Shown piece after piece: positions 12,336-24,994 of a DNA stretch of 64,000 bases (positions within the stretch are counted from its first letter, which is position 1; every line of letters starts with the position of its first letter). The notes under the pieces were generated by a model. That model was not told the DNA's origin. It saw nothing but the letters and a program-made list of their open reading frames with translations, and searched no databases. The translations under genes and the position numbers were made by a program. Source of the DNA: Synanceia verrucosa (lineage: Eukaryota; Chordata; Actinopteri; Perciformes; Synanceiidae); NCBI GenBank assembly GCA_029721515.1, contig CM056552.1:29919892-29983891 (forward strand), read 5' to 3'.

Positions 12336-12444
12336 CTCTGAAGAGCATGCTCTGGCTGAAGTCACTGCGCATGTCGTTCATGCAGATGGCCTGGACTCGA
12401 AATAGGTACAGCACATCAGGGGAGACAGGATATATGACGGCCTC
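12336..12444 (-). CDS. ptprg: ptprg exon: C-terminal half of FN3 domain
   Basis: 109-bp exon (phase 0 in, phase 1 out) encoding 36 residues plus one base. It includes [20 protein letters not shown] and SDFSQSMLF. The Leu-Tyr-Leu-Phe-Arg-Val-Gln-Ala core is the typical F-strand signature of fibronectin III domains (YxFRVxA). The exon length equals the human one, 36 codons plus a split Ala codon. Acceptor TTGTTCAG, donor GTAACA. The extracellular FN3 module lies between the carbonic-anhydrase-like domain and the stalk. Confidence 0.97.
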
Positions 12445-12689
12445 CTGAACAACACACACAACATAAGATTATAGCCAAATGAAATCAGCCCAAGTCCAAC
12501 AACTTTATGTCATATTTCATTTCAGTTATACAGCACAGAGTTTATGTAGCATAGATAATGGCTAAGTCATTCTTAACCCTTTGAGTGCCATTGATATATT
12601 TCAACATCATTTAAAATCCGACAGTTGCGTGCCATCGATGTAACAGTATGTCAAAGTGTTTTTTTGCAGCAGGTCACCGATCGCGGACC

Positions 12690-14350
12690 AGTTGCATACT
12701 CTCTGATTTAACTAAGGCTTCCTACATGTCAGCTCTGGTGACGAGAGCAAGGGGGCAGTTGTGGGTTCTCCAAGTGAGGACCACTTCCATGTTCAATAAG
12801 CTGCAGTTCCTGTCCAGCCACTGGGGGCTGGCTCCAGACATGAGCAATTCTCCATTGACCGCCATATTAGAATAGCCGATTTTACAGCTTTAAAAAACAT
12901 ATTTACAGCCTGGGACATTTTAATTTTTTGGTCTCTTCCGATAGTTTCCACCTCTGTGAACACTGTAAGGGGGGATAATTTTTTTTTTACCACAACTGTT
13001 TTAGTGTTATTTCGGCTTCAAATTCTTGCATAAATCAGGGCGTGGTTACATTGACTGACAGGTTCACAGACAGCTACCTGCAGTTAGCTCTTTGCTAAAG
13101 CATCGGCTGAGCTAGGCTAGGCTACACCGAGAGGTCTGTGGTTAACAGGCACTGCGGTGTACGTGTTTGTTTGCCTATTTTCATGTAGTTTGTTTCTGGC
13201 AATGTGGCGTGTTGTGGGCGGCACAGTGGTGTAGTGGTTAGCACTGTCGTCTCATAGCAAAAAGGTACCCAATCCCCAATGTGGAGTTTACATGTTCTCC
13301 TCATGTCTGTGTGGGTTCTCTCTGGTACTCCAGCTTCCTCCCACCATCCAAAAACATGCATGGGGATTAGATTAATTGGTTAATTTAAATTGATCGTAGG
13401 TGTGAATGTGTGTGTGAGTGGTTGTCTGTCTCTATGTGTCCTGTGATGAACTGGAGACTTGTCCAGGGTGTACCCTACCTTTCACCCTAAGACAGCTGGG
13501 ATAGGCTCCAATGAGGATAAGCAGTAGAAGATGGACAGATGGATGGATGGATGGATGGATGGAGTGTTGTGCTGTTGACTGTACTAACCGACCATCAAAG
13601 ACACTGTGTTGCATTTTTTTCGGTGTGTAAATATCTAGTACTATTTTACTCATAGATTTTATAAAATAGAGTTTACTTGGATGTTGCCACTTATTGGTAT
13701 GTGTCAGCATATTTTGCCGCTGGCTTATAATGACTTTATTGCCGACTCATGGTCCCTGTCGATACAGACAGATGACCAGAGCATGTTGAGTCTGTTTCAT
13801 GCAGGAATACAACCTTATTTCGTATCATTGTTCTGTTCAAAAAGTCAGACTTTGCATGGACAGAGATGCTCCGTCAGGAAGCGCCTGCTGTTGTTTGTGT
13901 GCTGCTGTGGTGGATAACGTTAGTGGATGGAGGCAGTGTTGAAACACGGTAAATAATATATTATAAACGATCGTTTCACAGTTAAATAGTACAAATGAAT
14001 TTTCCACCAAACCCTGCAGCTCCACATAAAACCTCTCAATCTGAAAAGGTGATTTTTAAAACACAGCAGCAGCATTATGAGCTGTTTTTGCTGCCAGTAG
14101 CTGCTTGTTAGCCTAGCCTAGCTGATTAGCCTTCAGCTAGCTCAGTTCAGTGCGGTTAACTTGAGTTCAGTGGGCGGGATCTCGGCCGGCTGACTCGTAA
14201 AGTTACTGCCTCTCCTCCAAATATGGAAAGTACACACCCACTAAAATCCAAGATGGCGCAGTTCAAATGTCCATGATAGGAGCACAAAACGGACTACCCA
14301 AACCAATTGGTGATGTCACAGTGCTACATCCATTCTTTTTACAGTCTATG
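12690..14350. repeat. Old interspersed repeat interrupted by a SINE
   Basis: Ends with sequence recurrent in fish genomes (GTGATGTCACAGTGCTACAT then TTTTTACAGTCTATGG). A family A SINE at 13217-13563 has split it. The stretch 12840-13100 includes GACCGCCATATTAGAATAGC. I infer a nonautonomous DNA element, but could not define both termini. Confidence 0.4.
13217..13563 (+). mobile_element. tRNA-derived SINE, family A, with TSD
   Basis: The element starts with GGCGGCACAGTGGTGTAGTG and ends with a (GGAT)n tail. It is flanked by a perfect 8-bp duplication GTGTTGTG at 13209-13216 and 13564-13571, so both boundaries are exact. The box B segment is damaged: the TTCGA core seen in the first copy is missing near 13265. 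Confidence 0.9.
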
Positions 14351-14444
14351 GATTAGAGTCATAAAGTAGTAGGTGCTGTGGTGTCTATCTTTAGCCAGTT
14401 TGAATCAGTGTGTTCAGGTTGATGTGCTATCGTTGCAGGATGTA

Positions 14445-14535
14445 TATACATCAGACTCTGGACTCTGGGTGCGGTAGAGGGTGAAGAACCAAGGTAACAA
14501 TGTTGTAACCACACATGACCACACATATTCAAGGA
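14445..14535 (+). repeat. Interspersed repeat piece, copy 1 of 2
   Basis: Shares GGTGCGGTAGAGGGTGAAGA and a following ACCACACATATTCA with 18683-18822 (GGTGCAGTAGAGGGTGAAGA; same downstream block). Two diverged copies of an unnamed repeat lie in the same intron and orientation. Confidence 0.55.
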
Positions 14536-17145
14536 GGCACACCCTGATTGGCTGGCTAAGTTCAGAGTCTGATGACCATGCAGATGACTGTAGTGTTACC
14601 CATAGAGTGTGCTTAGAGAACTAGCGTTAGAACTAGGGAAATGTGCCTGGTACAAACGTTCAGATTTTTTCACATATTGTTGGGCTGTGTTGATTTTATT
14701 TGACAGAGATAGTGATTTAGCTCCTTAACCCTTTACAACAAAAATACTTCAGCTTGTCGTATTTCAGATTTTCCTCAAACATCTTGCTTTCACTCCCCTA
14801 CTCATATTGTTTTTGTTTACCAGTTTTTACTTTTTGTGTATTTTTTGGAATATTATCCTCTAACTCTACTTTACTTTTTATGCTTCCTTATGAAATATAA
14901 ATAAATAGCATAACGGTATTCCCTTGTCTTATACCAGACAGCATTTTTCCCATACATCGTGGTGTCCCTTTCCATCTAGTGCCATCATCAGGACAACCTA
15001 TTTGTGTATTTGTTTCATTCTTTGGTTTATTTGGCCAAAACTAGAAGATGAATGAGTAAATGTAGTACTGCACAATGACAATGGGCTAGTTAGCATGATG
15101 TCAGCATGCTAACATGTTAAAATAAGATGGCAGCGCAGTAGACTACATTAATTCATCCTCTGGTAACTGCTGGACCTAGAGCTGATCCCGGTTAAGAGAC
15201 ACCAGTTCACCTAACCTGCATGACATTTAACCTGGAGAACTGTGACAGAACCCATTCTACCATGGGAAAAAGCAACCAAATCCACACAGAGGGACCCAAG
15301 GCATATAACATTTAAGCAGCAAACCATGTAATACAACTGCACTATTGTGTTTTCTTGGCTTTAAATGTTATCTCTCTCTGTGAATGTTAGCATTCTGTAA
15401 TCAATCATTCAAGTCATTGTTAGATTTGTGTCTCCTCCATTTTTGATGTTATTGGCCATTAAATAGTCCAGTCCACAGCCAGGGGGCACTAGGGATGCTT
15501 TTTTGCAGCCATCCCAGTTTTCCCACAGTACCACTGGCCCAAGGTCATGCATTTTGCTCAGTCTAGAAGCCCTGCCTCCCCTCCAGCTTAGCATTAGTAT
15601 TCTGCAGGCTGATCGACAGACCACAATGTGGGGAATGAAGCCTCCTGTCTGCTCCACAGCCTTCTCTCATAGCTCATTTTAGCCCCTGATGAGACCATTT
15701 GTAATGGAATTGATGGAGGATGCTGCATGGTGTGTGTGGGTGTGTGTATCTGTGTGTGTATGTGCAAAAAACTTTTGTCCCTGGAGAAATGAATAAGTAT
15801 TTGATTAAAATCTCTGCTAACATATAGTCTGATAATAACTTGTATTTAGGTATGAACCTTTGTTAAATATAACAAACTCGTATTTTTAACGGTGCAATCA
15901 ATGCTGGGTTTGAATGCATTCCAAAACAAGTTATTAGATTTTGCAAGGATCCCACAGGCACATTTTGGATGATGTAAAATCCTCAGTATATCTGAAATAA
16001 CAAACACATACTACACACTGCATTGGACCATCTGCTCACCCTATTATTTACATTACATCTGACTGTCCAATCCAGTTTCACTGTCAAATGAGAGATCAAT
16101 CTGGACAGTGATATCTGTGCATATGGGAATGCACTAGATGATTAAACATGTTCACAGTGATGAAGTGTAATCATAATGCACTAATCAAGTTAAGCACACA
16201 CAACATATGGCTGAGGGTCAGGGTGGTGGATGGTGTGTTATCAGCAGGGAGTGGATGAGGAAGGAATAAGGGACGGAGGGAGCATGAAAACCAAACTGAA
16301 AGGAAAGGGGGAATGAGTAAAGGACAGAAGAAAAAAGAGGACAAAAGGGTGAAAATTCTGAGTGGTGGAGTTAGTGCTCAGGGAAATCACCCGATGATGG
16401 GCTGATGATCACTTGATGGTTGGCTGATCTGGAATATGGACCTTGATATGACCCATTTGGGTTTTTCAAGACCTTTTACTTTCAAGGTGCACCATTCGTA
16501 TTGTTAAGTCCTAAAAGTCCCAAAAGCCCCCAAAATATAGGCAAGGGTCTGTATCAGAGACAAGTCATTCTTTCTTCTCAGTCCTGTTTTGTAATAATAT
16601 ATTTGCATGCAGCCTCTTAAATCTCTCATCATGTTTGATGTGCTTTTGCAGGGAGCCTATGGTATCCCAGAAGGGACAAAACAAACACTGACAGAAGCCT
16701 TTCACGTTTTGACATTGTCCACTGTAGTTCTCCCAACATGCTTGGCATGTGGGAGAAGTTTGCAACCTCAACGCAAAATGCTTCACACTGCACACACAGG
16801 GCGTATGTACAGTACAGAACATGTGGCCGGCCATCAAATGATTGCTTCGACACTACACAGACTACAGTCTGTACAAACATGAATGAAATCAAGCTTCACA
16901 TCTTTGTCTTGGCTGTCCATACAGGTTTATTGTCTCAGTAGCAAACCTATAGGTATGTATTCCTCAAAGAAAGATTGCGCAGAATGACAGAAAGAGTGAA
17001 TGGTGTGATAGGAGGGCAAACATTTGATAGGCTGAAATGAGACTGCTGATGCCTTACATGAAGGTCTATCAAACTTAAAATGCATGTGGTTGCTCTACAA
17101 ATGAGGAGTGATTACATCTAGCCTAGGGTTAGTCAGGAAGACCAG

Positions 17146-17600
17146 TGTTGGGAAGCAACGCCATTCCTTTTGACAGCAACTAATAGTCTATCACATTACT
17201 TTTAAAAAAAACAGTGTATTTGGTTTGTGTCTTTTGATTCATGGTGCGCTCCAATTATACACAAATGTCGGAATTTCCAGTCAGTCAGAATTTAAAGTTG
17301 GCTCTCCAACTCAGAAAGTCAGATTAATCTCACCAACCTGACACAGATTTCATGCTGTCTGCTACTAAACAGTAGCTTCATGATTTGTTGTATGTCTGTT
17401 GTAAGGCTGGAAGAGCTGGGAGCACTAAATTTTGAGGTTACCTTGATCTGAGCTCCAAATTCCGACTTCCAATGAACACACCATAAGGCAAACTCTCACT
17501 CCCCAGGGTCATAAAATAAAAAGTTACTTTTAACAGTCACGTGTTTGGTGTAAGTAATCATCAAAGAAATTGAGTTACTTTTTGAATGAAGTAACTAACC
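17146..17600. mobile_element. hAT-like nonautonomous element relic
   Basis: Begins near CAGTGTTGGGAAGCAACG and contains TTACTTTTAACAGT and GAGTTACTTTTTGAATGAAG. These strings recur at 38160-39185. The CAGTGTTGGG start and paired TTACTTTT blocks are typical of a very common fish hAT family. The target duplication is not clear. Confidence 0.55.
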
Positions 17601-18244
17601 TTATCATAAATATCTCATTCCATGATGGAAGATTTGATCCATGTCAGTCACCAAAACATGTTTTCAATGTATTTAATATATGACATGTGAAAACTGTGTC
17701 CTTTACCCTTCCATGTAAACATAAACTTCTTTTTTTGCATGTGTTTGGAAGAATTGATCTTGACTCCTCTTCATCCTCCTGGAAGTTATTACAGATTAAA
17801 TACTTAAGGAACAACAAAGTCCCAGTAATTGTAGCTGAAATAGCCGGTGATGTATGATGTCTCATTTTGTGAACAGATGATTAATCATTTTCTCCCAACA
17901 GAAAATCAATATACTTACATGTCTACAGTCTGTTGTAGGAACTGCAGTATGAAACATACCAACACTGACTGCAATATTCATTACACACAGTTCATTCATT
18001 ATTGAGCTAGAGCGGAGGCGGCTACTTGATTCCAGTGTTAGAAAGGCTGTAGTGTGACATGGCTGGATGTTGAAATATACTCCAGTGAAACTAACTTCAC
18101 ACAAGCCTAAACACTGTTGTGTGATGAGACACAGGACTGTGGACATGAAATCTGAGCAGTGTGAGGCGAAGACGGGAAAGGATCCATTGTTCTGCTGTAT
18201 CCCTGTCACATCAGACAAAGACACACACCACAGACATACAGTAG

Positions 18245-18251
18245 GTGTGTG

Positions 18252-18293
<42 letters not shown>

Positions 18294-18315
18294 CGTGCGT
18301 GTGTGTGTGTGTGTG
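18245..18315. repeat. (TG)n microsatellite
   Basis: About 70 bp of TG dinucleotides interrupted by several CG steps. Confidence 0.97.
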
Positions 18316-18538
18316 AAGAGCTCACGCGTTTAAAGCACTGAACATTTTAATCTTTTTGTGTGTCGTGTAAATTGGTACAGTGAAGCGGCTGCAGTTTGCT
18401 TGAGGCACAAAAACAAAAACATTTCACTTTAAAAATAACTCACCAACATTTCGGGACATGAACAGCTCCTTCCCTGATTTAAAGTAAGTCCCGTCCACCA
18501 TAATCACTTTCTCGCTTTTTACTCTACTACAGTTGCAC

Positions 18539-18541
<3 letters not shown>

Positions 18542-18601
<60 letters not shown>

Positions 18602-18605
18602 TACA

Positions 18606-18660
<55 letters not shown>
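18542..18660. repeat. Compound (TA)n / ACAC / (TA)n tract
   Basis: Two (TA)~25 runs surround CACACACGTACATATATG, and TGTGTGTG follows the second. The block is close to a palindrome and could extrude a cruciform. Confidence 0.95.
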
Positions 18661-18668
<8 letters not shown>

Positions 18669-18682
18669 AGGGACTCCTACCT

Positions 18683-18822
18683 GTCCACTGTGGCTCTGTA
18701 CTCTATGGGTGCAGTAGAGGGTGAAGAACCAGGGTTACAAAATTACAACTCCAGTTCTAGAAAGTGTGGGATGACTGACAGCAAGGGATGCTGCTTTGTA
18801 TATTGTGACCACACATATTCAG
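18683..18822 (+). repeat. Interspersed repeat piece, copy 2 of 2
   Basis: Related to 14445-14535 through the GTAGAGGGTGAAGAACC and CCACACATATTCA blocks. Located directly beside the TA tract. Confidence 0.55.
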
Positions 18823-19135
18823 TGGACTCAGATGGTACTCGTCTCCAGTAGAGGACTTTGTCTGTGCTGATAGATTTAAGGTTTAAATATCATAACCTTG
18901 GTTATGCACTATATGAGAGGCAACAGACACGGCAAGTTTATTTTGAAACTATATGTAAAAAACATATTGGCACAGCATCCCTGACATGTCCAGAAAGGAG
19001 TGAAGATTGCTATTGGTTTTATTTTAGCTCATTATTTGGTTCAGTGCTTGTCAGGTAACAATGACAACATTCAGTATGCATCCATTACATCAGGCTAACC
19101 CTCCCACAACAGGCTCCAGCTCTTCCCAGTCTCAC

Positions 19136-19320
19136 CAGTTTGTGTTTGGCATCAGTGAGGTACGTCTCCTCATAGCTGTCATCATGGGTCGTCCAGCTGT
19201 AGGACACTAGGAAGTGGAGGATTGGGGGGTGGTAGGTGACCTCCGGATGAGCCCAGCGCACCACCAGAGCACTGCCATTTACATGTTTCACCTTCATGTT
19301 GATGGGAGCGCTGCTGCACA
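19136..19320 (-). CDS. ptprg: ptprg exon: N-terminal half of FN3 domain
   Basis: 185-bp exon (phase 1 in, phase 0 out), acceptor CCCCTCAG, donor GTGAGA. It encodes 62 residues with the split Val: CSSAPINMKVKHVNGSALVV, then a Trp (RW) expected in the B strand, then YHPPILHFLVSYSW. The HPPI and SYSW strings are shared with PTPRG. It contains an N-glycosylation sequon (NGS). The length equals the human exon. The end (AKHKL) is divergent, as in the loop of other PTPRG proteins. It joins directly to the exon at 12444. Confidence 0.96.
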
Positions 19321-22004
19321 CTGAGGGGAAGATGGAGGCAGGAACAAGAAAGAAAGAAAGAAAGAAAGAGGGATGGAGGGAGGAAACAGAACAACGACAG
19401 ATGGGAGAGAAAGAGGAGACAAGACATTTTAAGAGGAGGATTAAAACAAAGGTAAGCATGTAAAACCTAATTGCATTGTAATTGTACTGGCTGGATTGTC
19501 CACAAATACAGTACATTGTACACGCCGTTTGTCAAAAGTTCATATCTTGCAGCCTGTGGGTGTGTGTGATATGAAGGCAAACACATGAATATTGTATGTT
19601 TCATTATGAATTTAACAATGCACTCCCTTGCATACTAATCTTCCATTCATTCTGATAGCACCAGCCCTGCACTGGCTGCTACTAACCACTAGATGTCTCT
19701 GTTTGACCAGTGGGAGCTCCTCCTCAGCGTGGACACTCTATAGATGGAGTGTATGATTTCACATATTGACCATTTTTAATGACTTAGGCATTTGTCTGTA
19801 ACAGGTTTAAAGGTATAATATGTGACTGTTGTCGGCAGACAGTCAGAATTTATCTTCCTTTGCTTCCTTTTGCCATTTTTCAAATGCTGTTAAGCTGCAG
19901 TATATGAAAAGTATGCGGATGTTCTTTTCGTGCACAGGAGTGGCACACGGGAAAGGAACAGTTGTGTTGAGAACAAAAAGCATAACTTGGCGTTATCTAT
20001 ATGGAGATGTTATGTGCTGGGATCTGCCCTCAGTGCAGTTCCAGAATGTTCCATGTTTTCAAATAACATTGACTAGGAGCTCCAGATCCAGGTTGAGGGG
20101 GACTAGGGCATTGCAACAAACACACTGGACCAAGAGAAATCAAAGAAAGAGGTTTCATTTCTCTGGAGGGATCTTTCCATAATGCTGTCCGACACTTCTA
20201 ACAACAAGCTGATCCTGTCAGTGAACATAAAGCTCTGTTGATGCTGCTCACTGATGGTTTTAGTGTTCTCCCTCCGTGTGTTGTTTCCATTAGTCGCTCA
20301 GACACAAATCCATGCAGAGATAGGATCCAGGTTGCAAATTAGCAAAGTTACTCCTTAGGCAGTAATTCATTATACAAGTCACTGCTGGAGAAGAGAGAGT
20401 GGTATTGCCACTGAACAATGCACACAATGATTATTCCAAACAGTGTATCATATTATGCAAATACGTGAGGTAATTTGATGATGAACATGGGTTGATTGAG
20501 AATAGGACTCACTCGCCTGGTGGAACCAAATTGATTAGCTTGCGCATAAAGTGTTTTTCTATTCATAACCTGCAGTCAAGCCCCATGTGGCTTAACATTA
20601 CTAAAGACATTAGTCTCACACACACACACAAGCACACATGTTCACAAAGAACACACACCTGCACATATACAGACATCATCAAGCAGTGAATGACCTCTAT
20701 GCAGGGAGACACATTTAACAGATTACATCAGCTGCATTCTGTGTGGGAGAACACTGTGTATCAGCCATTAAAATAGCTCTGAAATAATTGCAGTTTGGAA
20801 ACTGAAAACATAACATTGTTGGAGAGTTTGTGTTGAGTACAGGAAGAGTGGCTTAGTGTTATCCCAAAGATCTTCAGTGTCATGGCAGAATATCATGCTG
20901 TATTGAATCTGTGGCAGATGCAGATCAGATTCAGCCCTGTGTCAGGGGTGGGCTATTTGTATGCATGTATGTGTATATGTGTGTGTATTTGTGTGTGTGT
21001 GTGTGTGGTTCTGCATGCACTCATATTCCCTGCATATAACACAAGTGAAGGGTTTTCTAGCCCAGTGTTTCTGACAGGGTGATGAAGAGAGCCTCTTACA
21101 GCTTTCATCAAAGATTAGTGGGCCATCACAGGCTCACAGGGCAGAGGTCTGCATGGCGGTGAGAGATGGAGGCTATAAGGTGGAAGTCCAGGGAAAAATA
21201 GCTTGCTCACCCTCATGTTGACCAAGTTCAAATTGTAATTATGTCATACACTAATGCTGTGATGCTTTATACCAGCTATACTATATGTTTTCTGTTATTT
21301 CTGGAGTAGCTAACAAATGCTTACAGCAGCACAGATTACAAATAAAAAGTTGTTAAATGAAATTGGAATAAAGCTGTCATCAAAACCAACAACTATGAGA
21401 TGCAATTTGCACATTGAGACATTGGAAAATGGAAGAAGAAAACATAAAAAATGGTATCATCACAGAACAAAGTGCTGGTGTATTGTGACAGTGTGAACTG
21501 GCACTGGCTGCTGGCTAAATGACTGGGACTCATTCTCTTCCACATATTTGGACGTGTTAATATATACTGGCATTTCCTCAAGGAACTCTCTAGAAAAGAC
21601 CTACCTTTTCTTCAGAATTACGGGTTAGGTATTGTGAGTTAGGTAATAATGAGCACTGAAAACAAGTCTGATTTCAATATAATTTTATTTCTATATTATT
21701 TTAAATGCGGAGAAAACTGGGATGATTTGAGTAATTTACTGTAGATACTTTTAGTTTATCATTTCCTCATCTTTGAGATACTTTCTTTTAGTTTGCTTTC
21801 TTATTCTAGTGTTTTATTCCAAGAGTTACTTATGCTTGTACTTTATCATCATAAATATCATCATATTTAAAATCCTGTTTTGTCATTTTCTCTCTACTCT
21901 CTACTTCCCACACCCAGCAACCACAACAATTTATGTTGAGTACAGAAAGTTAAGTTCTCCCTCAATACTGTACCACTTTCACAAAGCGTTGTCTCCACTT
22001 GTCA

Positions 22005-22275
22005 CTTAGATAGGGTCCAGGTTAGCCCGGCCGTAGCCCTCTGTAATCTTCCGCTCAGTTATCATTTCCATGTAGATTATGGAGTTGACTAGCCTGAATG
22101 CTAGCGCCGCATTACATACGTCACGACCAAACGTTAGTGACTGGGTAAAATCCGATCCAATAGTTTTAAACTTCAACAGAGTTCACACCTCCAGTCTGAA
22201 ATCGGTTCTCAGTGGAGGAATACCAGACCCTCTGTACGATAGTACGAGGGTCTGGTAAGACCAGGCGTCATGGTT
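22005..22275. repeat. Interspersed repeat with terminal hairpin
   Basis: Sequence of the type common in teleosts, containing GGGTCCAGGTTAGCCCGGCC and ending in a 12-bp perfect stem (TACCAGACCCTC / GAGGGTCTGGTA, 22221-22257). The stem encloses a second GTAC/GTAC pairing with loop GATA. Probably the end of a nonautonomous DNA element. Confidence 0.5.
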
Positions 22276-22608
22276 TCATGAGAAACAGATGAATAGAATG
22301 CCAAAGCAAAGTGGAAAAGCCTGCAGGTGATGCAGTACTAAGAAATAACCAGTCCCATGTTAGGTATACTTCCAAAAAGACACATCGTTTGTCTAGCACT
22401 AGCAGGAGGAGGGTGCCTCAGTCAAACAGAAGAAATTAGCACAGGGAGGTGGGGCTGGAGAGAAAATGATTCAGGCAATTCTGCTGCACAGAAATCGAGC
22501 AGGTTGTCATTTTATGGCGTGTTTGTTGTCAGATTGAGGGTTAAAGAGGGGTCACGAGCCAGCTGAGCAGCCACTCTGCTGTTTTTACTCTCTTGTTTTG
22601 CTCCTTTC

Positions 22609-22650
22609 TTCCTCCTCCTCCTCCTCCTCCCTCTCCTCCTCCTCCTCCTC
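22609..22650. repeat. (CTC)n trinucleotide tract
   Basis: Short CTC/CTT-rich run. Poly-Pro, poly-Ser and poly-Arg ORFs over it are artefacts. Confidence 0.9.
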
Positions 22651-22765
22651 ATCTGCCTCTCCTGCATCTCCTCTGCCAGCCTCACAGACCTACTACAGCA
22701 AACATGTCCCACTGCAGCGCTCAAGGACATACAGCAGGAGGAGGCAGCACACAGTGCCAGGACTC

Positions 22766-22772
22766 TGTGTGT

Positions 22773-22811
<39 letters not shown>

Positions 22812-22812
22812 T
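22766..22812. repeat. (TG)n microsatellite
   Basis: TG dinucleotide run ending in GCGCGTG. A complementary CA-rich stretch lies at 22922-22962. Confidence 0.93.
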
Positions 22813-23772
22813 GTTTACATTGTCTCTTCACCTCTCTCCTAGTTGACCATATGGAAGTGTGTATGAAGCAAGGGAGGGGACAAATCCTGCTAGCACAATT
22901 GACACAGCACAGATGCGAGGCCACACACAAACACACAGAGAAACACACACACACAGACACACGCAGTGCACAGCGTGGTGTTGTTTGAGTGGTAATGAGG
23001 CAGGAGAAGGAGGACGACTGGTGTGCCTCCCATCGCCTTATGCTAGGGGAGTTACCCAGAGCCAGCCCAGACCACACACACCAGAAGACAAGCAGCTCCT
23101 TCTGGGCGTATGAGTGCCACCGAATGTCCCTCATTTATTAACATTAAGAAATGTCACTAGCCAGGAATAATGTGGGAATATTGGAGCAGTTAATGGAGAA
23201 ACAAGGAGGAACTTTAAAGATGCTATATAGATCAGTGGGCAGGAAAAGAGACAATGCCTTAAAGGTCACCTATTGTGTGAAATTCTCTTTTCCATGGATT
23301 TGAAACATAAATATGTGTCTAAACACACTAAAGAGTCAGAAAAGACCACCCCCTGTCTCTTTTCCTCTGGCTCCATCTGTCAGACAGTGTGTATGAAAAC
23401 CAGTGATGTCAAACCAGCATGTGAGCCCATACGATGGCTCCTGGTGACTCTGCAGAACCCGGCTAGAACCACTTCGAGCTAGGTTTCCCACCATGGAGCC
23501 GTTGCTGAATCTCTGCCTGTCCACCATTGTTTTCCTGGCTATCTTAAACCTGCTAACACAACTAGCAAAGCATGCTACTTATTTTGTTTTTGCTGGCAGA
23601 AGCAACAAAAAGGTTCTCATGTCCTCCATCAGCTGAGGACGTGAAGCTCATGTGGTTTTTTTGGATTTTTTTTATTGAAAATGTACTCACAACAGGTGAT
23701 GTTGTAACATGACAATAACATGAAGGCTACAGAGGAAGGAGTGAACATTGAGCCATGTTTGAAGCCACTTAA

Positions 23773-24994
23773 CCCTCTGGTGTCCCAATATTTTTAACAC
23801 TGTTGTATCCTTTGTGGAAAAAAATGTAAATGCTATAAAGAATATGAATATATTGTTATAATTTTTTTAATGAATACCACTGTCAATGTCAGTCCTCATC
23901 ATACATATCAAATATGAAATACTTTTCAGAATTTAACCCCTTAAATGCCAGTTTTCCAGTTTACACCTTGATTCATATTCAATGCAAAAAACACAAAAAG
24001 TGAATTATTTTCCATACCATATGTGCAAATTTATTTATTTTTTTGGGTTTTTTTTGCTGGTAATATCAGAGTCTGGAGTGTCAAAGACTGGCAGCAAAAT
24101 TGACTTGCACTTGCATTGAAAGGATTTACCATAATAATCCAGTTTGTATCCCTTGTAAATGTCCATGCCATAAAGAATGCTATAAAAAATAGTACCTATT
24201 GATGTTTTGTGATTTTTTTTTTATGAATACTATTATCAACTTCAGTCCTCATCATACATATCAAATATGAATTGCTTTTCAGATTTTTAACCCCTTAAAG
24301 GGCCATTCAAAGGGAGCATTGGATGAAATTTCTGCATATGCTCCCGTTGGCCATTTTGGTGCCCTGGTGATCCAAAGTGTAGGACATTCGAGCTCTCTCC
24401 CCCAGCCCCTGGAAATGACATAGTGGCTGCTTTTCATTTAACCTTTATTTAAGTAGGTAAGTCAATTGACAACCAATTCTCATTCACAGAGACAACCTGG
24501 GTGTCATTTTCGTTCACATTTGAAAATTTTTCGACCTCAAGCCAGACCCCCGGGGATCCCACCGGCCGTGGTCGGGAAGGAGCACCCTCAGGTGGCCACT
24601 CTCATGGCAGACACCAGGTCCTCGCCCGGAGCTCCATGCCATGGGTAAATGGTGAAATCTGGTTCAAATTAATTGCATTTGCAACTTAAAAGTGTTTTTG
24701 ACCTTTATTGAAGGAAAAATACAAAAAATCTAAAATCAACCTCCAAAGGCTGTGTATTGAAAAAAATATGTTTTGAATGGGAGTCAATGGGACATTTTTG
24801 TACATGAGGGATACAAACGTTGCTAAAATTGTTCTGAATAAATATTTCATAAATATGAAATACCATAATTTACCAAAAAACAAACACCCTGTGAAGATTT
24901 CATACCATTTGCATCAATGCAGCAAATTTTATTGCATTTTATCCATCATTGTTTTGCAGAAATTTACAAAAATGTACACAGGGACACCACAGGG
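23773..24994. mobile_element. piggyBac-type nonautonomous element
   Basis: A 1222-bp unit bounded by TTAA on both sides (23769-23772 and 24995-24998) with inverted ends CCCTCTGGTGTCCC and GGGACACCACAGGG (one mismatch). TTAA target duplication plus a CCC start is diagnostic of piggyBac. No transposase ORF survives, so it is nonautonomous. It contains a diverged internal duplication (about 23800-23945 and 24145-24300, both with TCAGTCCTCATCATACATAT). A GC-rich block at 24540-24640 differs in composition and may be a later insertion. Confidence 0.85.

Larger units (their letters stand above)
12445..19135 (-). other. ptprg: ptprg intron splitting the FN3 domain
   Basis: 6691-bp phase-0 intron. 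It carries a TTAACCCTTTGAGTGCC-type relic near 12573, an old composite repeat with a SINE inside (12690-14350), a hAT-like repeat (17146-17600), TG and TA microsatellites (18245-18660) and two related repeat pieces. About 14600-17100 contains no recognised element. Confidence 0.85.

Noticed and set aside
12573..12590. Second piggyBac-like start TTAACCCTTTGAGTGCC
   Set aside because: No matching inverted end was found downstream, so no element could be bounded.
16565..16837. Possible C2H2 zinc-finger relic (CLFCPFW...SLQKHIKH) on the minus strand
   Set aside because: Only one weak Cys2/His2 spacing with no tandem fingers or linkers. Below what I can support.
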